A stretch of 64,000 nt of DNA, taken from NCBI RefSeq assembly GCF_001905725.1, contig NZ_LIWB01000001.1, positions 1,058,881 to 1,122,880 of the forward strand, read 5' to 3'. Of the stretch, positions 55,535 through 64,000 are shown one piece after another. The DNA comes from Streptomyces sp. CB02400 (lineage in GTDB: Bacteria; Actinomycetota; Actinomycetes; Streptomycetales; Streptomycetaceae). Every line of letters begins with the position of its first letter. Positions within the stretch are counted from its first letter, which is position 1. The notes under the pieces are model-generated. The model ran no database searches. It was not told the origin of the DNA and was given only the letters and a program-made list of their open reading frames with translations. Position numbers and translations under genes: made by a program.

Positions 55535-56425
55535 ATGCTCCGCCGGACCGGTCTCATCCGCACACTGACCGCGTTACTCGCCTTCCTCCTCTGGACGCCG
55601 GTGTCCGCCGCCGCCGCGAACACCCAGGCGCCCGCGCAGCGTACGGCCGCCGACGCGTGCGGCGTCCTCGCACCCGGAGCCTCCGCGGCGGCCGAACGCG
55701 CGATCGCCGCCGCCTGCGCCGAGGTCGCGGCCGGCACCTGGTACACGTGGGGCGGCGGCCACGGTCCCCAGCCGGGCCCCACGTACGGCCAGGTCGACCC
55801 GACCGACCCGGACAGCGAACACGACCCCGAACGCCTCGGCTTCGACTGCTCGGGCCTGGTCCGCCACGCGTACGCCGAGGCGGCGGGCTCCGACATCCTC
55901 GACGGCGTCGCCAGCCAGCAGTACTACACGCACCGCGCCGCCGCCCGCTTCACCGCCGCCCAGGGCCTGGCCCCGCTGGTCCCGGGCGACCTGCTCGCCT
56001 GGGGCACCTCGCGGGACCTGCACCACATCGCCGTCTACCTGGGCGCGGGCAAGATGGTCGAGGCCAAGGAATCCGGAACCAGGATCATGGTCAGCGACGT
56101 CCGCCTGGGCGGCGACTACTTCGGCGCCGTCCGCGTCGACACCGGCCCGGTCACCGGCCACATCCACCAGACCTGGGGCACCGGCGTGTGGACCAAGGCG
56201 GAGCCCTCCCTCGGCGCCGCCCGCGTCTACGCCTTCCCGTACTCCACCACCATCCGCGTCCAGTGCCAGAAGCACGCCGAAGAGGTCACCTCCGACGGCT
56301 ACACCAACGACGTGTGGTCGTACCTGCCGGACTACAAGGCGTGGGTGACCAACATCTACATCAAGGGGGCGGCCTGGCTCGACGGGGTGCCCGAGTGCGG
56401 GGCCACGGTGCCGGCGACACGGTGA
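55535..56425 (+). CDS. Secreted NlpC/P60 family protein
   Basis: A 296-residue exported protein: signal peptide (LIRTLTALLAFLLWTPVSAA), then an NlpC/P60 cysteine-peptidase domain with catalytic FDCSGLVRHAY (Cys near 107) and HHIAVYLGAGKMVEAKESGT (His near 166). A C-terminal region of about 85 residues with two Cys residues (VQCQKHAEEVT, PECGATVP) looks like an SH3-type wall-binding module. It should cleave peptidoglycan stem peptides or resemble secreted amidases. ATG at 55535 is preceded by AGGAAACGGGGG. The 204-bp upstream gap shows no riboswitch that could be recognised. Confidence 0.85.
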   Translation: MLRRTGLIRTLTALLAFLLWTPVSAAAANTQAPAQRTAADACGVLAPGASAAAERAIAAACAEVAAGTWYTWGGGHGPQPGPTYGQVDPTDPDSEHDPERLGFDCSGLVRHAYAEAAGSDILDGVASQQYYTHRAAARFTAAQGLAPLVPGDLLAWGTSRDLHHIAVYLGAGKMVEAKESGTRIMVSDVRLGGDYFGAVRVDTGPVTGHIHQTWGTGVWTKAEPSLGAARVYAFPYSTTIRVQCQKHAEEVTSDGYTNDVWSYLPDYKAWVTNIYIKGAAWLDGVPECGATVPATR

Positions 56426-56540
56426 CGCGCCGGCGCCGGGGGCCGTTCTGAAACGGATGGTGCCCGGAGCACGGACTACATGAGTGCGGCCGCTGCCTCG
56501 CGGGAGGCGGCGGTCTTCTCGTACGGGCCGCCGAGGTTTC

Positions 56541-56910
56541 TCACAGGCGGCCCGCCTCCACGATCCGCCGTGTGCGGTCCTGCCGCAGGTCGCCGAAGAC
56601 CTGCTCGGCGGTGCCGCGCTTCAACACCACACCCTCCGTTCAGGAAACAGGCCTGGCCGGCGACCTCGCGGGCGAAGCCCATCTCGTGCGTGGCCGGCAC
56701 CATGGTCATGCCGTCGCCCTTGAGGTCGCGCACGACGTCCAGCACCTCGCCGACCGGCTCCGACCGAGGGCCGCGGTGATCTCGTCGAGCAGCAACCGGG
56801 CCGTACGGCGAGGGCACGCGCGATCGCCACCTGCTGCCGCCCGCCGCTGAGCCGGTCCGGGGACTCGCCCGCCTGCACACCCGGCATACGCTCACGAATA
56901 CCGTACACGA
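56541..56910 (-). pseudogene. Broken amino-acid-type ABC transporter ATPase
   Basis: Three minus-strand frames together read like the second half of a GlnQ/HisP-type ATPase: LSGGRQQVAIARALAV, then LDVVRDLKGDGMTMVPATHE followed by MGFAREVAGQACFLNGG, then VFGDLRQDRTRRIVEAG to a stop at 56541. At least two frameshifts separate them. The Walker A half is missing, the match ending near 56910 just before an AT-rich promoter region. It marks the left edge of the helicase block and suggests insertion or deletion there. Confidence 0.75.
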
Positions 56911-56931
56911 ACTGATGTTCTGGCCATAGAT

Positions 56932-56953
56932 TTGATGTGTTGACGACATCAAC
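56932..56953 (+). promoter_or_regulatory. Dyad operator upstream of the helicase fusion
   Basis: TTGATGT-GTTGACG-ACATCAA (7+7, spacer 7) contains the core GTTGACGACATCAAC (56939-56953), the third copy of the motif at 31459 and 36490. It holds TTGACG, a possible -35 for rightward transcription, with AT-rich sequence (CAATAAACTAG) following. Confidence 0.55.
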
Positions 56954-57240
56954 GCAATAAACTAGCGTGAGTCGTGAAGGCTTGAGCGGGATGTCCGCTC
57001 GCGTCGTGCCTGCGTGGCGGCGGAAGGCCAATTTTTTCCTTTCTATTCCAATGTTTTCCAAAGTAGTCTATGGTGAGAGGGTCACGAGCGGTGCCGGGTG
57101 CTCGGCGGCGTTGAGCCTTGCCCGTTGCCGAGTCGGGGTCTCGATTGCACACGGGGGTTTCCGGAGGGGGGACTCTGCCGAAGTGACGCGCCAACAGTTC
57201 TCGTCGGGAGCTGTGTCATGAGAAGCCGGGGGAGGAATTC
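56954..57240. other. AT-rich leader of the helicase operon
   Basis: The 287 bp before the helicase start hold no gene. A strikingly AT-rich run lies at about 57028-57075 (TTTTTTCCTTTCTATTCC and onward), unlike anything else in the window, and may hold promoter elements (for example TAGTCT near 57064). It could mark recently acquired DNA. Confidence 0.45.
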
Positions 57241-60200
57241 ATGGCCGACATACATGCCGTTTCCGCTGCGGCACGGCAGGTCGCAGATCTGGCCCGTGAC
57301 TTCCCGGCAGGGCTCACCGAGCAGGACCTGGCTCTGCGGGCGACCCGGCGATTCAAGGGGATGCCGAAGCAGCGACTGGCCAAGTTGATCACGGAGGCGT
57401 TGGGTGGAGGCCTGCTGATCCTCTCCGAGGGCCGTCTCCGTCATGCCGCTCCACTGGAGACGCACGCTCCTCATCGGTCACTGCCCGAAGGGATGTCCGA
57501 GAACGGGGAGCGATCCGAGGGGAGTGCGCTTCGCGCGGTCGCGCTCGACTTGGAGAGCGTCGTACGCACCACGGCGACCGCACCGTATGTGGAGCGCCAC
57601 GTCTACCAGGCGGCAGCAGTCCGGTTCGGCGCGGACGCGGAGTGGGTGAAGGCCGGAAGCCACTGGCAGCGGTACCTCAGGTTCCCCGGGGACAGCGACG
57701 AATTGCGTGACGCCGCGGTGCGGGATTCCGTAGTGGAGCAAGGGGTTCCCGCTGGACAGGTGTGGACGGAACTGTGTGCCTTCCTCGAGGACGCCGACGT
57801 CGTGGTCGCCTACAACGGCACAGCGCTCGACTTCCCTGTCATCAGCGAGGCGGCGAAGCGGTCGGGAGTCCGGGACCCGCTTGCCGGCGTACGGACGGTC
57901 GACGCGCTGTACCTCGCCCATGCTCTGTGGCCGGCAGCTCCGTCACATCGACTCCACGACCTGGTACCCGAACCGGGCGCGTCCATGAGTGGGTTGCGCG
58001 CCCACACCGCGCACGGCGACGCGGTCCTGCTCGTCCGTCTGCTGGAGCTGGCCGCCGCCGAGCTCGGGAGGCGAACGCCTGGATGGCGCGATCTCGTCGC
58101 CGACGTCTGCCCGGACTCCGACGCCTGGCGGCTGCTGTGGGAACTCACCGAGGGACGGTCGGCCGACGCACGAGAGCCCCTCGTCCGGGAACAGAGCCAC
58201 GTGGCCCGACTGTTGGGCACCGGGTTCGCACAGCACCCGCCTCGCCGTACTCCTGACACCCGGCCTCCGGGGCGTGCCGCGGTCGTCGTCCCGGACGTGC
58301 TCCGGGACGACGACGGCCGGGTCGACCCGACTGCTCTCGCACGCGTGGTGCACGGCTCTCACGTGGAGCCGCGACCTGCCCAGCAGCGGATGACGAAGAC
58401 GCTGCACGAGTGGACCGACCGGGGTGTCAGCGGCCTGCTGGAAGCACCCACGGGCACCGGTAAGAGCTACGCCGTGCTCGCCGCCGCGTTCGACTGGCTG
58501 GCCGGCGGCGAGAACCGTACGGCGGTCATCGCCACGTACACCAAGCAGTTGCAGAGTCAGATGGCACGGGACCTCCGCGATCTGGAGCATGCCCTGCCCG
58601 GTGTCCTCGGGGTCGCCGACCTGGTCAAGGGCCAGTCCAACCGGCTCTCCCTGGCAGCGCTCACCAAAGCACTCGCCGACGCCACCCGCCCGGACACCCC
58701 ACGGGCCCCCGCCCGAGCCAGGCTCGCCGGGCAGACCCGTTTCCGGGAGCTGGTCGTCTTCCTCGCCCTGCGGCTGATCGCCGCGAAGGAACCACCGCAG
58801 TCATGGACGGCACGGTCCGTGGACACGGTCGACCTGCCCGCCTTCTTCACCGAGTACATGGGCCCCGGCCTGCCCTCCTGGCTGGAATCGCTGTCCCAGC
58901 GGGACGGAGACTACGTCCTCGGCGCGGGTCATCCCCTGACGGTCCACACGGACACGGTCCGGGAGGCCATCGGAGGGCACCGTCTCATCCTCACCAACCA
59001 CGCGCTGGTCCTCTCCCACCTGGACGATCTGCGCGCCGTCGGCCCGGATGTGCTCCTCGTGCTCGATGAGGCGCACGAACTGGAGAACGCCGCCACGTCG
59101 GCTCTGACGACCGCCGTCGAGTACCAGGATCTGGAAGAAGCCCTGGTGGAGCATCAGGCATGGCTCGCCGAAGCGCTCCCAGGCATCGAGCATGACCGGG
59201 CCGCCGCGGCGATCGGCGAGCTGGACCGGCTCCTCGACGACGAACGACTGCCCCGCCTTGCGGCCCAGGCCTTCGACGCCCACGCCAAGGGAGTGGGTGT
59301 ACGCGTCGGCAGCCGGGCGACCACGCTCGCCAGTCCGTACTCGGGCACCGCCGGAAGCCGGGACACCCGCCGGCTGTCCCGGCTGCTGGAGCGTGTCGCC
59401 AAGGCGCTCTCGTCCTGCCGCACAACGTTGGAACGGTACGTCGCACAGCACACGGGCCGGATCGACGTGCTCGTCCAGGAACGCCTCACCGCGCTCGCGC
59501 AGCGTACCGACGCCCTCACCACGGCCTTCGACCGCATCACGGCCGACATCGGTGCCTTTCTCGACCCCGCCGTCACACTGGACGACGCGCTCCCCTCGCG
59601 CGTCGTCCACCTGGAGGAGCTGGCCGAACCGAAGGCGGAACTCCGGTCCTACCGGTTCCGGATCGCCACCAGCCCCGTCGACCTGCCCGCCGACCCGGAA
59701 TGGCAGCGCTGTCTGGAGTCGTTCGACCGAGTCCACTATGTCTCCGCCACTCTCCGCGTCGCCGGGGAGTGGGATTTCGTACGGAACCGGCTCGGGTTGC
59801 CGAAGGACCTTCCGGCCCTGGCCCTGCCCTCACCGTTCGATCTGCGGAACCAGGCCGAAGTGGTGTGCTTCTCCGACTTCCCGTCCTGGGCCGAACAGGA
59901 AGAAGGAGCGCTGCGCACCGTCGCACACCAAGTGGCCGGATTCGCCGATGAGATGACCCACCGGCGCCCCGACGGCCAAGGGTTCGACGGCGGTGGCCTG
60001 ATCCTCACCACCGCCCGTTCGACCGCCGCGGGCATCGGTTGCCATCTCGTGACGGAGCTGCGCTCCCGCGCCTTGGAGGCCCCGGTCGTCGAAGCCGTCC
60101 CACTCGGCAACGCCCGCGCCTACCAGACCTTCACCGATCCTCAGGACGGCGGTGGGTTCCTCGTCGGAACCAAGGGACTGTGGCAGGGCGTCGACATCTC

Positions 60201-63180
60201 CGGCGCCGGACGACTGCGCCTGGTCTGGATCAACAAGCTGCCCTTCGCGCCGTTCGCCGCCCCGGTCATCGAGGCCAGGCGTGCGGCCGTCGCCGCACGG
60301 GCGGCGCAGGCAGGCCATCCCGATCCGGACGGTGTCGCCACCGAGCACTACTACCTGCCGCTTGCGGCGCTCCAGCTCCGTCAGGCGGTCGGCCGGCTCA
60401 TACGGTCCGACCGGCACCGCGGCGTCGTCGTCATCAGCGACCGCAAACTCGGCGGCCAGAGCAGTCTGCGCCGCTCCTACCGGCGCGCCTTCCTCGGCAG
60501 CCTCGATGACGGGCTGGAGCGGCCCGACCCGGACACGGGCGAGACCGGCGGCGGCAACGTCACCACCATGGCCGGTGGATGGCGCCGTATCTGGCGGTTC
60601 ATGGCGGACCACGGAGCTCTCGACCCGGCTCGTGCCGACCAACTGTGCACCGACGAAGCCCTCGAACGGCACACCCTGCTGCCCCACACCCGACGCATCA
60701 GAGACCTGGCCCTCACTTCTGAGGAAGCCGGAAAGCTGCGGGACCAGGGCGCACTCGCCGAAGAGGTACTCGAGCGCTGCGCCCGTATCGGCGGCCTGCT
60801 GCGCCTCTCCGACGAACCGGTGGACCTCAAGCCCGCCCAACAGGCCGTCATCACCGCCGCGGCCGAGGGCCGCAACGTCCTCGGACTGCTGCCCACCGGC
60901 TTCGGGAAGAGCTTCACATTCCAGTTGCCCGCGCTGGTTCTGCCCGGCGTCACCCTCGTGGTCAGCCCGCTCGTCGCCCTCATGCACGACCAGGCACTCG
61001 AACTCAACCGTTCCATCGGCGGAGCGGTCCGTGCCCTGATCTCCCCACTGCGCGAGTCCAGCAGCAGAGCGGGCAAGACCGAAGTGGCGGATCAGTTGCT
61101 CGGTCGCGCCGAGCACGGCATCCGACTGGTGTACGTCAGCCCGGAACGCCTGTGCCAGCGTCGCTTCCGCGAGACCGTACGCAAGGCGGCGCAGGCGGGC
61201 AGGGTCACCCGCGTCGCCGTCGACGAGGCACACACCCTGGCCCAGTGGGAGGACTTCCGGCCGAGTATGCGCCGGGTGGGCCGGTTCCTGGACGAACTCC
61301 GCCGCGACCACGGCGTGGCGGTCACCGCGGTGACCGCCACCGCCAACCGCGCCGTCCACGAAGCCCTGCGCGAGGGGCTGTTCGCCCTGCCCGCGGCGGT
61401 CCCGGAACCCGGTTCGGCCGAGGCGCGCGCCGAAGCGGAACGGCCGGGTGCCGTCGGTGGGCTCGTGACGGTGCGCGAGAACCCGATCCGGCCCGAACTG
61501 GCCGTCTTCCGGCGCTCCCTCGACCGGTTGGGACAGAGCGGTGTGGCCGGGCTGGTGGAACGCGTGGTCGACGCGCTGGACGGCCACGCCATCCTCTACT
61601 GCCTCACCGTCAAGGAGGTCAACACGCTCTACACCCACCTGCGTGAGTACCTCGGGGACGTCGGCGTCCGCGTGCTGCGTTTCCACGGCCGGCTCACCGA
61701 GGCGGAGAAGTCGGCCGTCATGACCGAGTTCCGCGAGGCACCGCACCAGGACGACGACACCTTCGCTCCCGTCGTCGTGGTCGCCACCTCCGCGTTCGGG
61801 CTCGGAGTCAACCGGCCCGACGTACGCACCGTGATGTGCGTGTCGCCGCCCACCGACCTGGCGGCGCTGTACCAGCAGATCGGACGGGCCGGACGCGACA
61901 GCGCGGGCCGGGGCACGGCCGCGGACGGCCCCGTCAACAGTGGCCTCGCCCTGGCCACGAGCCGTGGACTGCGCATGGTCCACTTCATGACCGGCCAGGA
62001 ACTGCCACCCTCCCTGCTGCGGCGCATGGGCGGCCTCGTCCTGACCCAGCACAAGGGCACGCTCGACCCGGTGCTCCTGGCCGGCATCCTCATGGCCGAG
62101 GACGCCGCTACCGGCATCCTGAGCGAGTCCGAACTCGAGGACCGGCACACCCAGGAGCGCTACCGGAGCGGCATCATGCGGGCCTTCAGCGCCCTCGCCG
62201 ACCTCGGCGCCGTCGAGGACCACGGCGACCACCCCCCGTACTGTGCGGTCAAGCCCGGTGACCTGCGACCTGCGCCGTACAGCGCACAGCGGGCCGACCA
62301 CCCCGCCGGGGAGGAGGAGACCGAGCTCATACGGATCGAGCGGACCGTCATCGACACCGCCCTGTCCTGGGACACCCCCGCACGGGTCGACGTCCGCCTC
62401 CTCCACCGGGAACTCGGCGACCGCTGCGCCGACTACCCCGCGTACGCCGACGGGCCGGCGGCTACGTGGGAGCTGCTCGCGGACCTGCACGACCGGGGCC
62501 TCCTCGACGTCTCGGCCGCACCCAGCCGCCGACTGGTCACGGGCCTCACCGTGCGCCGGCGCACTCTGCCGGACGGCTACCTGGGGCTGCTCGGCCGACG
62601 CGGTCGGCGGACCGCGGAGGAACTGGCGAGGCTGAGAGAATTCTTCGACGCCCACACGGTGTGCTCCCAGCGCCTGTTCGCCGACTACTTCGGCGTCGCG
62701 GACCTTCCCGAGGGCTGCTGCGGCACGGCGCGCTGCCGTTGTTCCGCCTGCTGGGACACCGGCCGCGGGACGGCCGACGAGCGGCGGCCCGCCGTCGCCG
62801 AGGCCTTCCACAGTCCCCGGCCCCGGGACGGTGGCCGGGCCGATACCTCGCTGCGTGACCGGCGGGTCGACCTCCAGGTCCACCGGCTGCTGCAACTCCA
62901 GCCGCAGGGCATGCACCCGCGCAGGCTCTGGCACGCACTGCGCGGCGACGAGTCCTCGTACCACCCCAGAGACCGCAGGATGATCGCCCTGCCGGCGGCC
63001 TTGCGCGACAGCCGCCACTTCGGAGGCCGCGCCGACCTGGCCTACTCCGCCGTCGGCGAGAGCCTGACCCGGCTCGCCGCCGGAGGGGCCGTCACCGAGG
63101 ACGAGCGGGGCCTCTGGCGCGCGGTCCGCACGGCGCGGCCCGCGGGAAGCGGACCGGAACGGAACAGGAGTGGCGCGTGA
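57241..63180 (+). CDS. DnaQ-like exonuclease-DinG helicase-RecQ helicase fusion
   Basis: A 1979-residue protein. A short helical head precedes a DEDDh 3'-5' exonuclease (residues about 98-270: VALDLESV, VVAYNGTALDFPVI, AHGDAVLL). A DinG/XPD-type helicase follows (about 385-1090): Walker A LEAPTGTGKSY near 400, DEAH in LVLDEAHELENA near 608, LWQGVDISG, and QAVGRLIRSD near 1048. A RecQ-type helicase (about 1195-1600) has LLPTGFGKSFTFQLP near 1217, VDEAHTLAQW near 1327 and QQIGRAGRD near 1545. RecQ-like C-terminal domains follow, with a Cys cluster CCGTARCRCSAC near 1826. No XPD-type iron-sulphur Cys set was noticed. ATG after GGGGGAGG. It likely processes foreign or damaged DNA; a defence role is inferred. 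Confidence 0.88.
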   Translation: MADIHAVSAAARQVADLARDFPAGLTEQDLALRATRRFKGMPKQRLAKLITEALGGGLLILSEGRLRHAAPLETHAPHRSLPEGMSENGERSEGSALRAVALDLESVVRTTATAPYVERHVYQAAAVRFGADAEWVKAGSHWQRYLRFPGDSDELRDAAVRDSVVEQGVPAGQVWTELCAFLEDADVVVAYNGTALDFPVISEAAKRSGVRDPLAGVRTVDALYLAHALWPAAPSHRLHDLVPEPGASMSGLRAHTAHGDAVLLVRLLELAAAELGRRTPGWRDLVADVCPDSDAWRLLWELTEGRSADAREPLVREQSHVARLLGTGFAQHPPRRTPDTRPPGRAAVVVPDVLRDDDGRVDPTALARVVHGSHVEPRPAQQRMTKTLHEWTDRGVSGLLEAPTGTGKSYAVLAAAFDWLAGGENRTAVIATYTKQLQSQMARDLRDLEHALPGVLGVADLVKGQSNRLSLAALTKALADATRPDTPRAPARARLAGQTRFRELVVFLALRLIAAKEPPQSWTARSVDTVDLPAFFTEYMGPGLPSWLESLSQRDGDYVLGAGHPLTVHTDTVREAIGGHRLILTNHALVLSHLDDLRAVGPDVLLVLDEAHELENAATSALTTAVEYQDLEEALVEHQAWLAEALPGIEHDRAAAAIGELDRLLDDERLPRLAAQAFDAHAKGVGVRVGSRATTLASPYSGTAGSRDTRRLSRLLERVAKALSSCRTTLERYVAQHTGRIDVLVQERLTALAQRTDALTTAFDRITADIGAFLDPAVTLDDALPSRVVHLEELAEPKAELRSYRFRIATSPVDLPADPEWQRCLESFDRVHYVSATLRVAGEWDFVRNRLGLPKDLPALALPSPFDLRNQAEVVCFSDFPSWAEQEEGALRTVAHQVAGFADEMTHRRPDGQGFDGGGLILTTARSTAAGIGCHLVTELRSRALEAPVVEAVPLGNARAYQTFTDPQDGGGFLVGTKGLWQGVDISGAGRLRLVWINKLPFAPFAAPVIEARRAAVAARAAQAGHPDPDGVATEHYYLPLAALQLRQAVGRLIRSDRHRGVVVISDRKLGGQSSLRRSYRRAFLGSLDDGLERPDPDTGETGGGNVTTMAGGWRRIWRFMADHGALDPARADQLCTDEALERHTLLPHTRRIRDLALTSEEAGKLRDQGALAEEVLERCARIGGLLRLSDEPVDLKPAQQAVITAAAEGRNVLGLLPTGFGKSFTFQLPALVLPGVTLVVSPLVALMHDQALELNRSIGGAVRALISPLRESSSRAGKTEVADQLLGRAEHGIRLVYVSPERLCQRRFRETVRKAAQAGRVTRVAVDEAHTLAQWEDFRPSMRRVGRFLDELRRDHGVAVTAVTATANRAVHEALREGLFALPAAVPEPGSAEARAEAERPGAVGGLVTVRENPIRPELAVFRRSLDRLGQSGVAGLVERVVDALDGHAILYCLTVKEVNTLYTHLREYLGDVGVRVLRFHGRLTEAEKSAVMTEFREAPHQDDDTFAPVVVVATSAFGLGVNRPDVRTVMCVSPPTDLAALYQQIGRAGRDSAGRGTAADGPVNSGLALATSRGLRMVHFMTGQELPPSLLRRMGGLVLTQHKGTLDPVLLAGILMAEDAATGILSESELEDRHTQERYRSGIMRAFSALADLGAVEDHGDHPPYCAVKPGDLRPAPYSAQRADHPAGEEETELIRIERTVIDTALSWDTPARVDVRLLHRELGDRCADYPAYADGPAATWELLADLHDRGLLDVSAAPSRRLVTGLTVRRRTLPDGYLGLLGRRGRRTAEELARLREFFDAHTVCSQRLFADYFGVADLPEGCCGTARCRCSACWDTGRGTADERRPAVAEAFHSPRPRDGGRADTSLRDRRVDLQVHRLLQLQPQGMHPRRLWHALRGDESSYHPRDRRMIALPAALRDSRHFGGRADLAYSAVGESLTRLAAGGAVTEDERGLWRAVRTARPAGSGPERNRSGA

Positions 63181-64000
63181 CGACGATGAGCACCGCCGGA
63201 GCGGACATCTGGCGACCGTACGAGCACGAACCCGTGCTCACCCCCGCGATGACAGGCGGGCACCGGGCCACGCCGCCCGAGGAGATGGACAGGCTCCGCA
63301 GATATCTCGAAGCCGTCGTCCACGACCGCAGGGGCGGCCCGGTGCACACCGCGGTCGCCTTCAACGCCGCCTACTTCGGATACGAGCCCGGAGGCGAGGG
63401 ATACGGCAACGGCGCCTTCGACATCGACGCCTTTCCCAGCCTGACCCTGGGGGGCGAGACACCCGCCCTGCCCGTGGGCGCGCTTGTCCGCATCGAGACG
63501 GGCTCCGATCCGTTGTACGCCGAGATCGTCTACAAGGAGGGGCGCCCTCCGGCCGCGTCGGACGGGGTTGACATCCCTGCCTGGGCGTCCGGTGCGCCGG
63601 CCGACGTCGAGGGGCCGGGCGAGCGACATGACATGTCGAGCCCCGTACGCCGGGAGCTCCTCGTTCCGGACCTCACGGCCTTCGGCTCGGCACTCCAGTT
63701 GCCCGAGGCCAAACTCAAGCGGTTCCGTGCCCGCCAGAAGTGGCTCAACAAGGACGGCCACGTGGTCGTGGACGCCCGTTACGCCTCCGCCCACGAGGCG
63801 GCACTCGACGACTCCGCGGCATTCGTGCACCACCTGCTCACCTGCCAGCGGGAGTCCCTGCTGAGCCCTCTCGTTCCGGTGTCCGTCGTCCAACTGGCAG
63901 GCGGTGCGCGGGAGGAGTGGCTGAGGGAAGCGCTCACCGGCCTCCTCGACGCGGTCGAGGAGGCGTTGCGCACCAGCGACGCCCTGCGTAGCTGGGGCCA
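63177..64000 (+). CDS. Unknown partner of the helicase fusion (incomplete at window end)
   Basis: The frame is open from 63177 to the end of the window (at least 274 residues). GTG at 63177 overlaps the helicase stop (GTGA), so the two are cotranslated; ATG 63186 is an alternative start. The sequence is soluble and not repetitive (DIWRPYEHEPVLTPAMTGGH, FNAAYFGYEPGGEGYGNGAF, VRRELLVPDLTAFGSALQLP, KRFRARQKWLNKDGHVVVDA). No nuclease, NTPase or methylase motif is visible in this part and no family is recognised. The tight coupling suggests a subunit of the same machine. Confidence 0.75.
   Translation, partial: MTTMSTAGADIWRPYEHEPVLTPAMTGGHRATPPEEMDRLRRYLEAVVHDRRGGPVHTAVAFNAAYFGYEPGGEGYGNGAFDIDAFPSLTLGGETPALPVGALVRIETGSDPLYAEIVYKEGRPPAASDGVDIPAWASGAPADVEGPGERHDMSSPVRRELLVPDLTAFGSALQLPEAKLKRFRARQKWLNKDGHVVVDARYASAHEAALDDSAAFVHHLLTCQRESLLSPLVPVSVVQLAGGAREEWLREALTGLLDAVEEALRTSDALRSWG

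Noticed and set aside
57241..64000. Part of a 7-deazaguanine (Dpd) or BREX/DISARM cluster
   Set aside because: These systems also contain RecQ-like or other helicases, but no dpdA-type transglycosylase, PglX/PglZ or DrmA/B-like gene is visible and the triple fusion does not match their helicases. The downstream sequence could change this.

Overview
This is a high-GC actinomycete chromosome segment, almost certainly from a Streptomyces: GC-saturated third codon positions, many GTG starts and one TTG start, Tat and lipobox exports, leaderless-looking promoters, and families typical of that genus (EACC1, DUF5682/DUF5691, TioE, nSTAND-WD40, I36 inhibitor). No rRNA, tRNA, CRISPR array or complete insertion sequence was seen.

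Layout. 0-5 kb: an orphan LuxR-type regulator with a degenerate receiver, an MHS-family MFS transporter and an EF-G paralogue. 5-12 kb: a beta-1,3-glucan locus, with a Tat-exported GH55 glucanase divergent from a sugar ABC importer (binding protein, two permeases) and a cytosolic GH1 beta-glucosidase. 12-18.8 kb: a drug-type ABC exporter pair, several gene fragments (NlpC/P60, PIN, GH1), a retron-class reverse transcriptase fused to an ImmA/IrrE-like metallopeptidase with a hairpin-rich stretch upstream, and a secreted kelch protein. 18.8-31.4 kb: a conflict-system block, with a leftward five-gene operon (SWIM, DUF5691, VWA, MoxR ATPase, DUF5682) divergent from an EACC1 adaptor and a caspase-STAND-WD40 effector. 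31.5-42.7 kb: an N6-adenine-methylase-like protein with degenerate motif IV, an EVE-like protein, an esterase, lipoproteins, a TioE-type MerR regulator divergent from an erythromycin-esterase homologue, small membrane proteins, a ricin-type lectin and decayed stretches. 42.7-47.4 kb: a secreted GH81 endo-beta-1,3-glucanase, a lipoprotein and an I36 protease inhibitor. 47.5-51.5 kb: an XRE-STAND-WD40 protein. 51.6-56.4 kb: a LysR regulator divergent from an oxidoreductase, hydrolase and SDR operon, then an NlpC/P60 protein. 56.5-64 kb: a broken ABC ATPase abutting an AT-rich leader, a 1979-residue DnaQ exonuclease-DinG-RecQ fusion, and an overlapping partner gene that runs off the end.

How it fits together. 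GH81 (endo) and GH55 (exo) would cut beta-1,3-glucan outside the cell, the ABC system would import the short products and GH1 would finish them inside. Near-identical LacI-type palindromes in front of both loci support one regulon. Separately, at least four candidate anti-phage or stress-conflict modules lie within 50 kb: the retron-like RT-peptidase, the MoxR-VWA/EACC1-caspase block, the XRE-STAND protein and the exonuclease-double-helicase fusion. Three promoters, including those of the methylase and the helicase fusion, share a 15-bp dyad of the form GTTGRCGNNRTCAAC. The two most novel candidates are the RT-metallopeptidase fusion and the DnaQ-DinG-RecQ fusion with its unknown partner.
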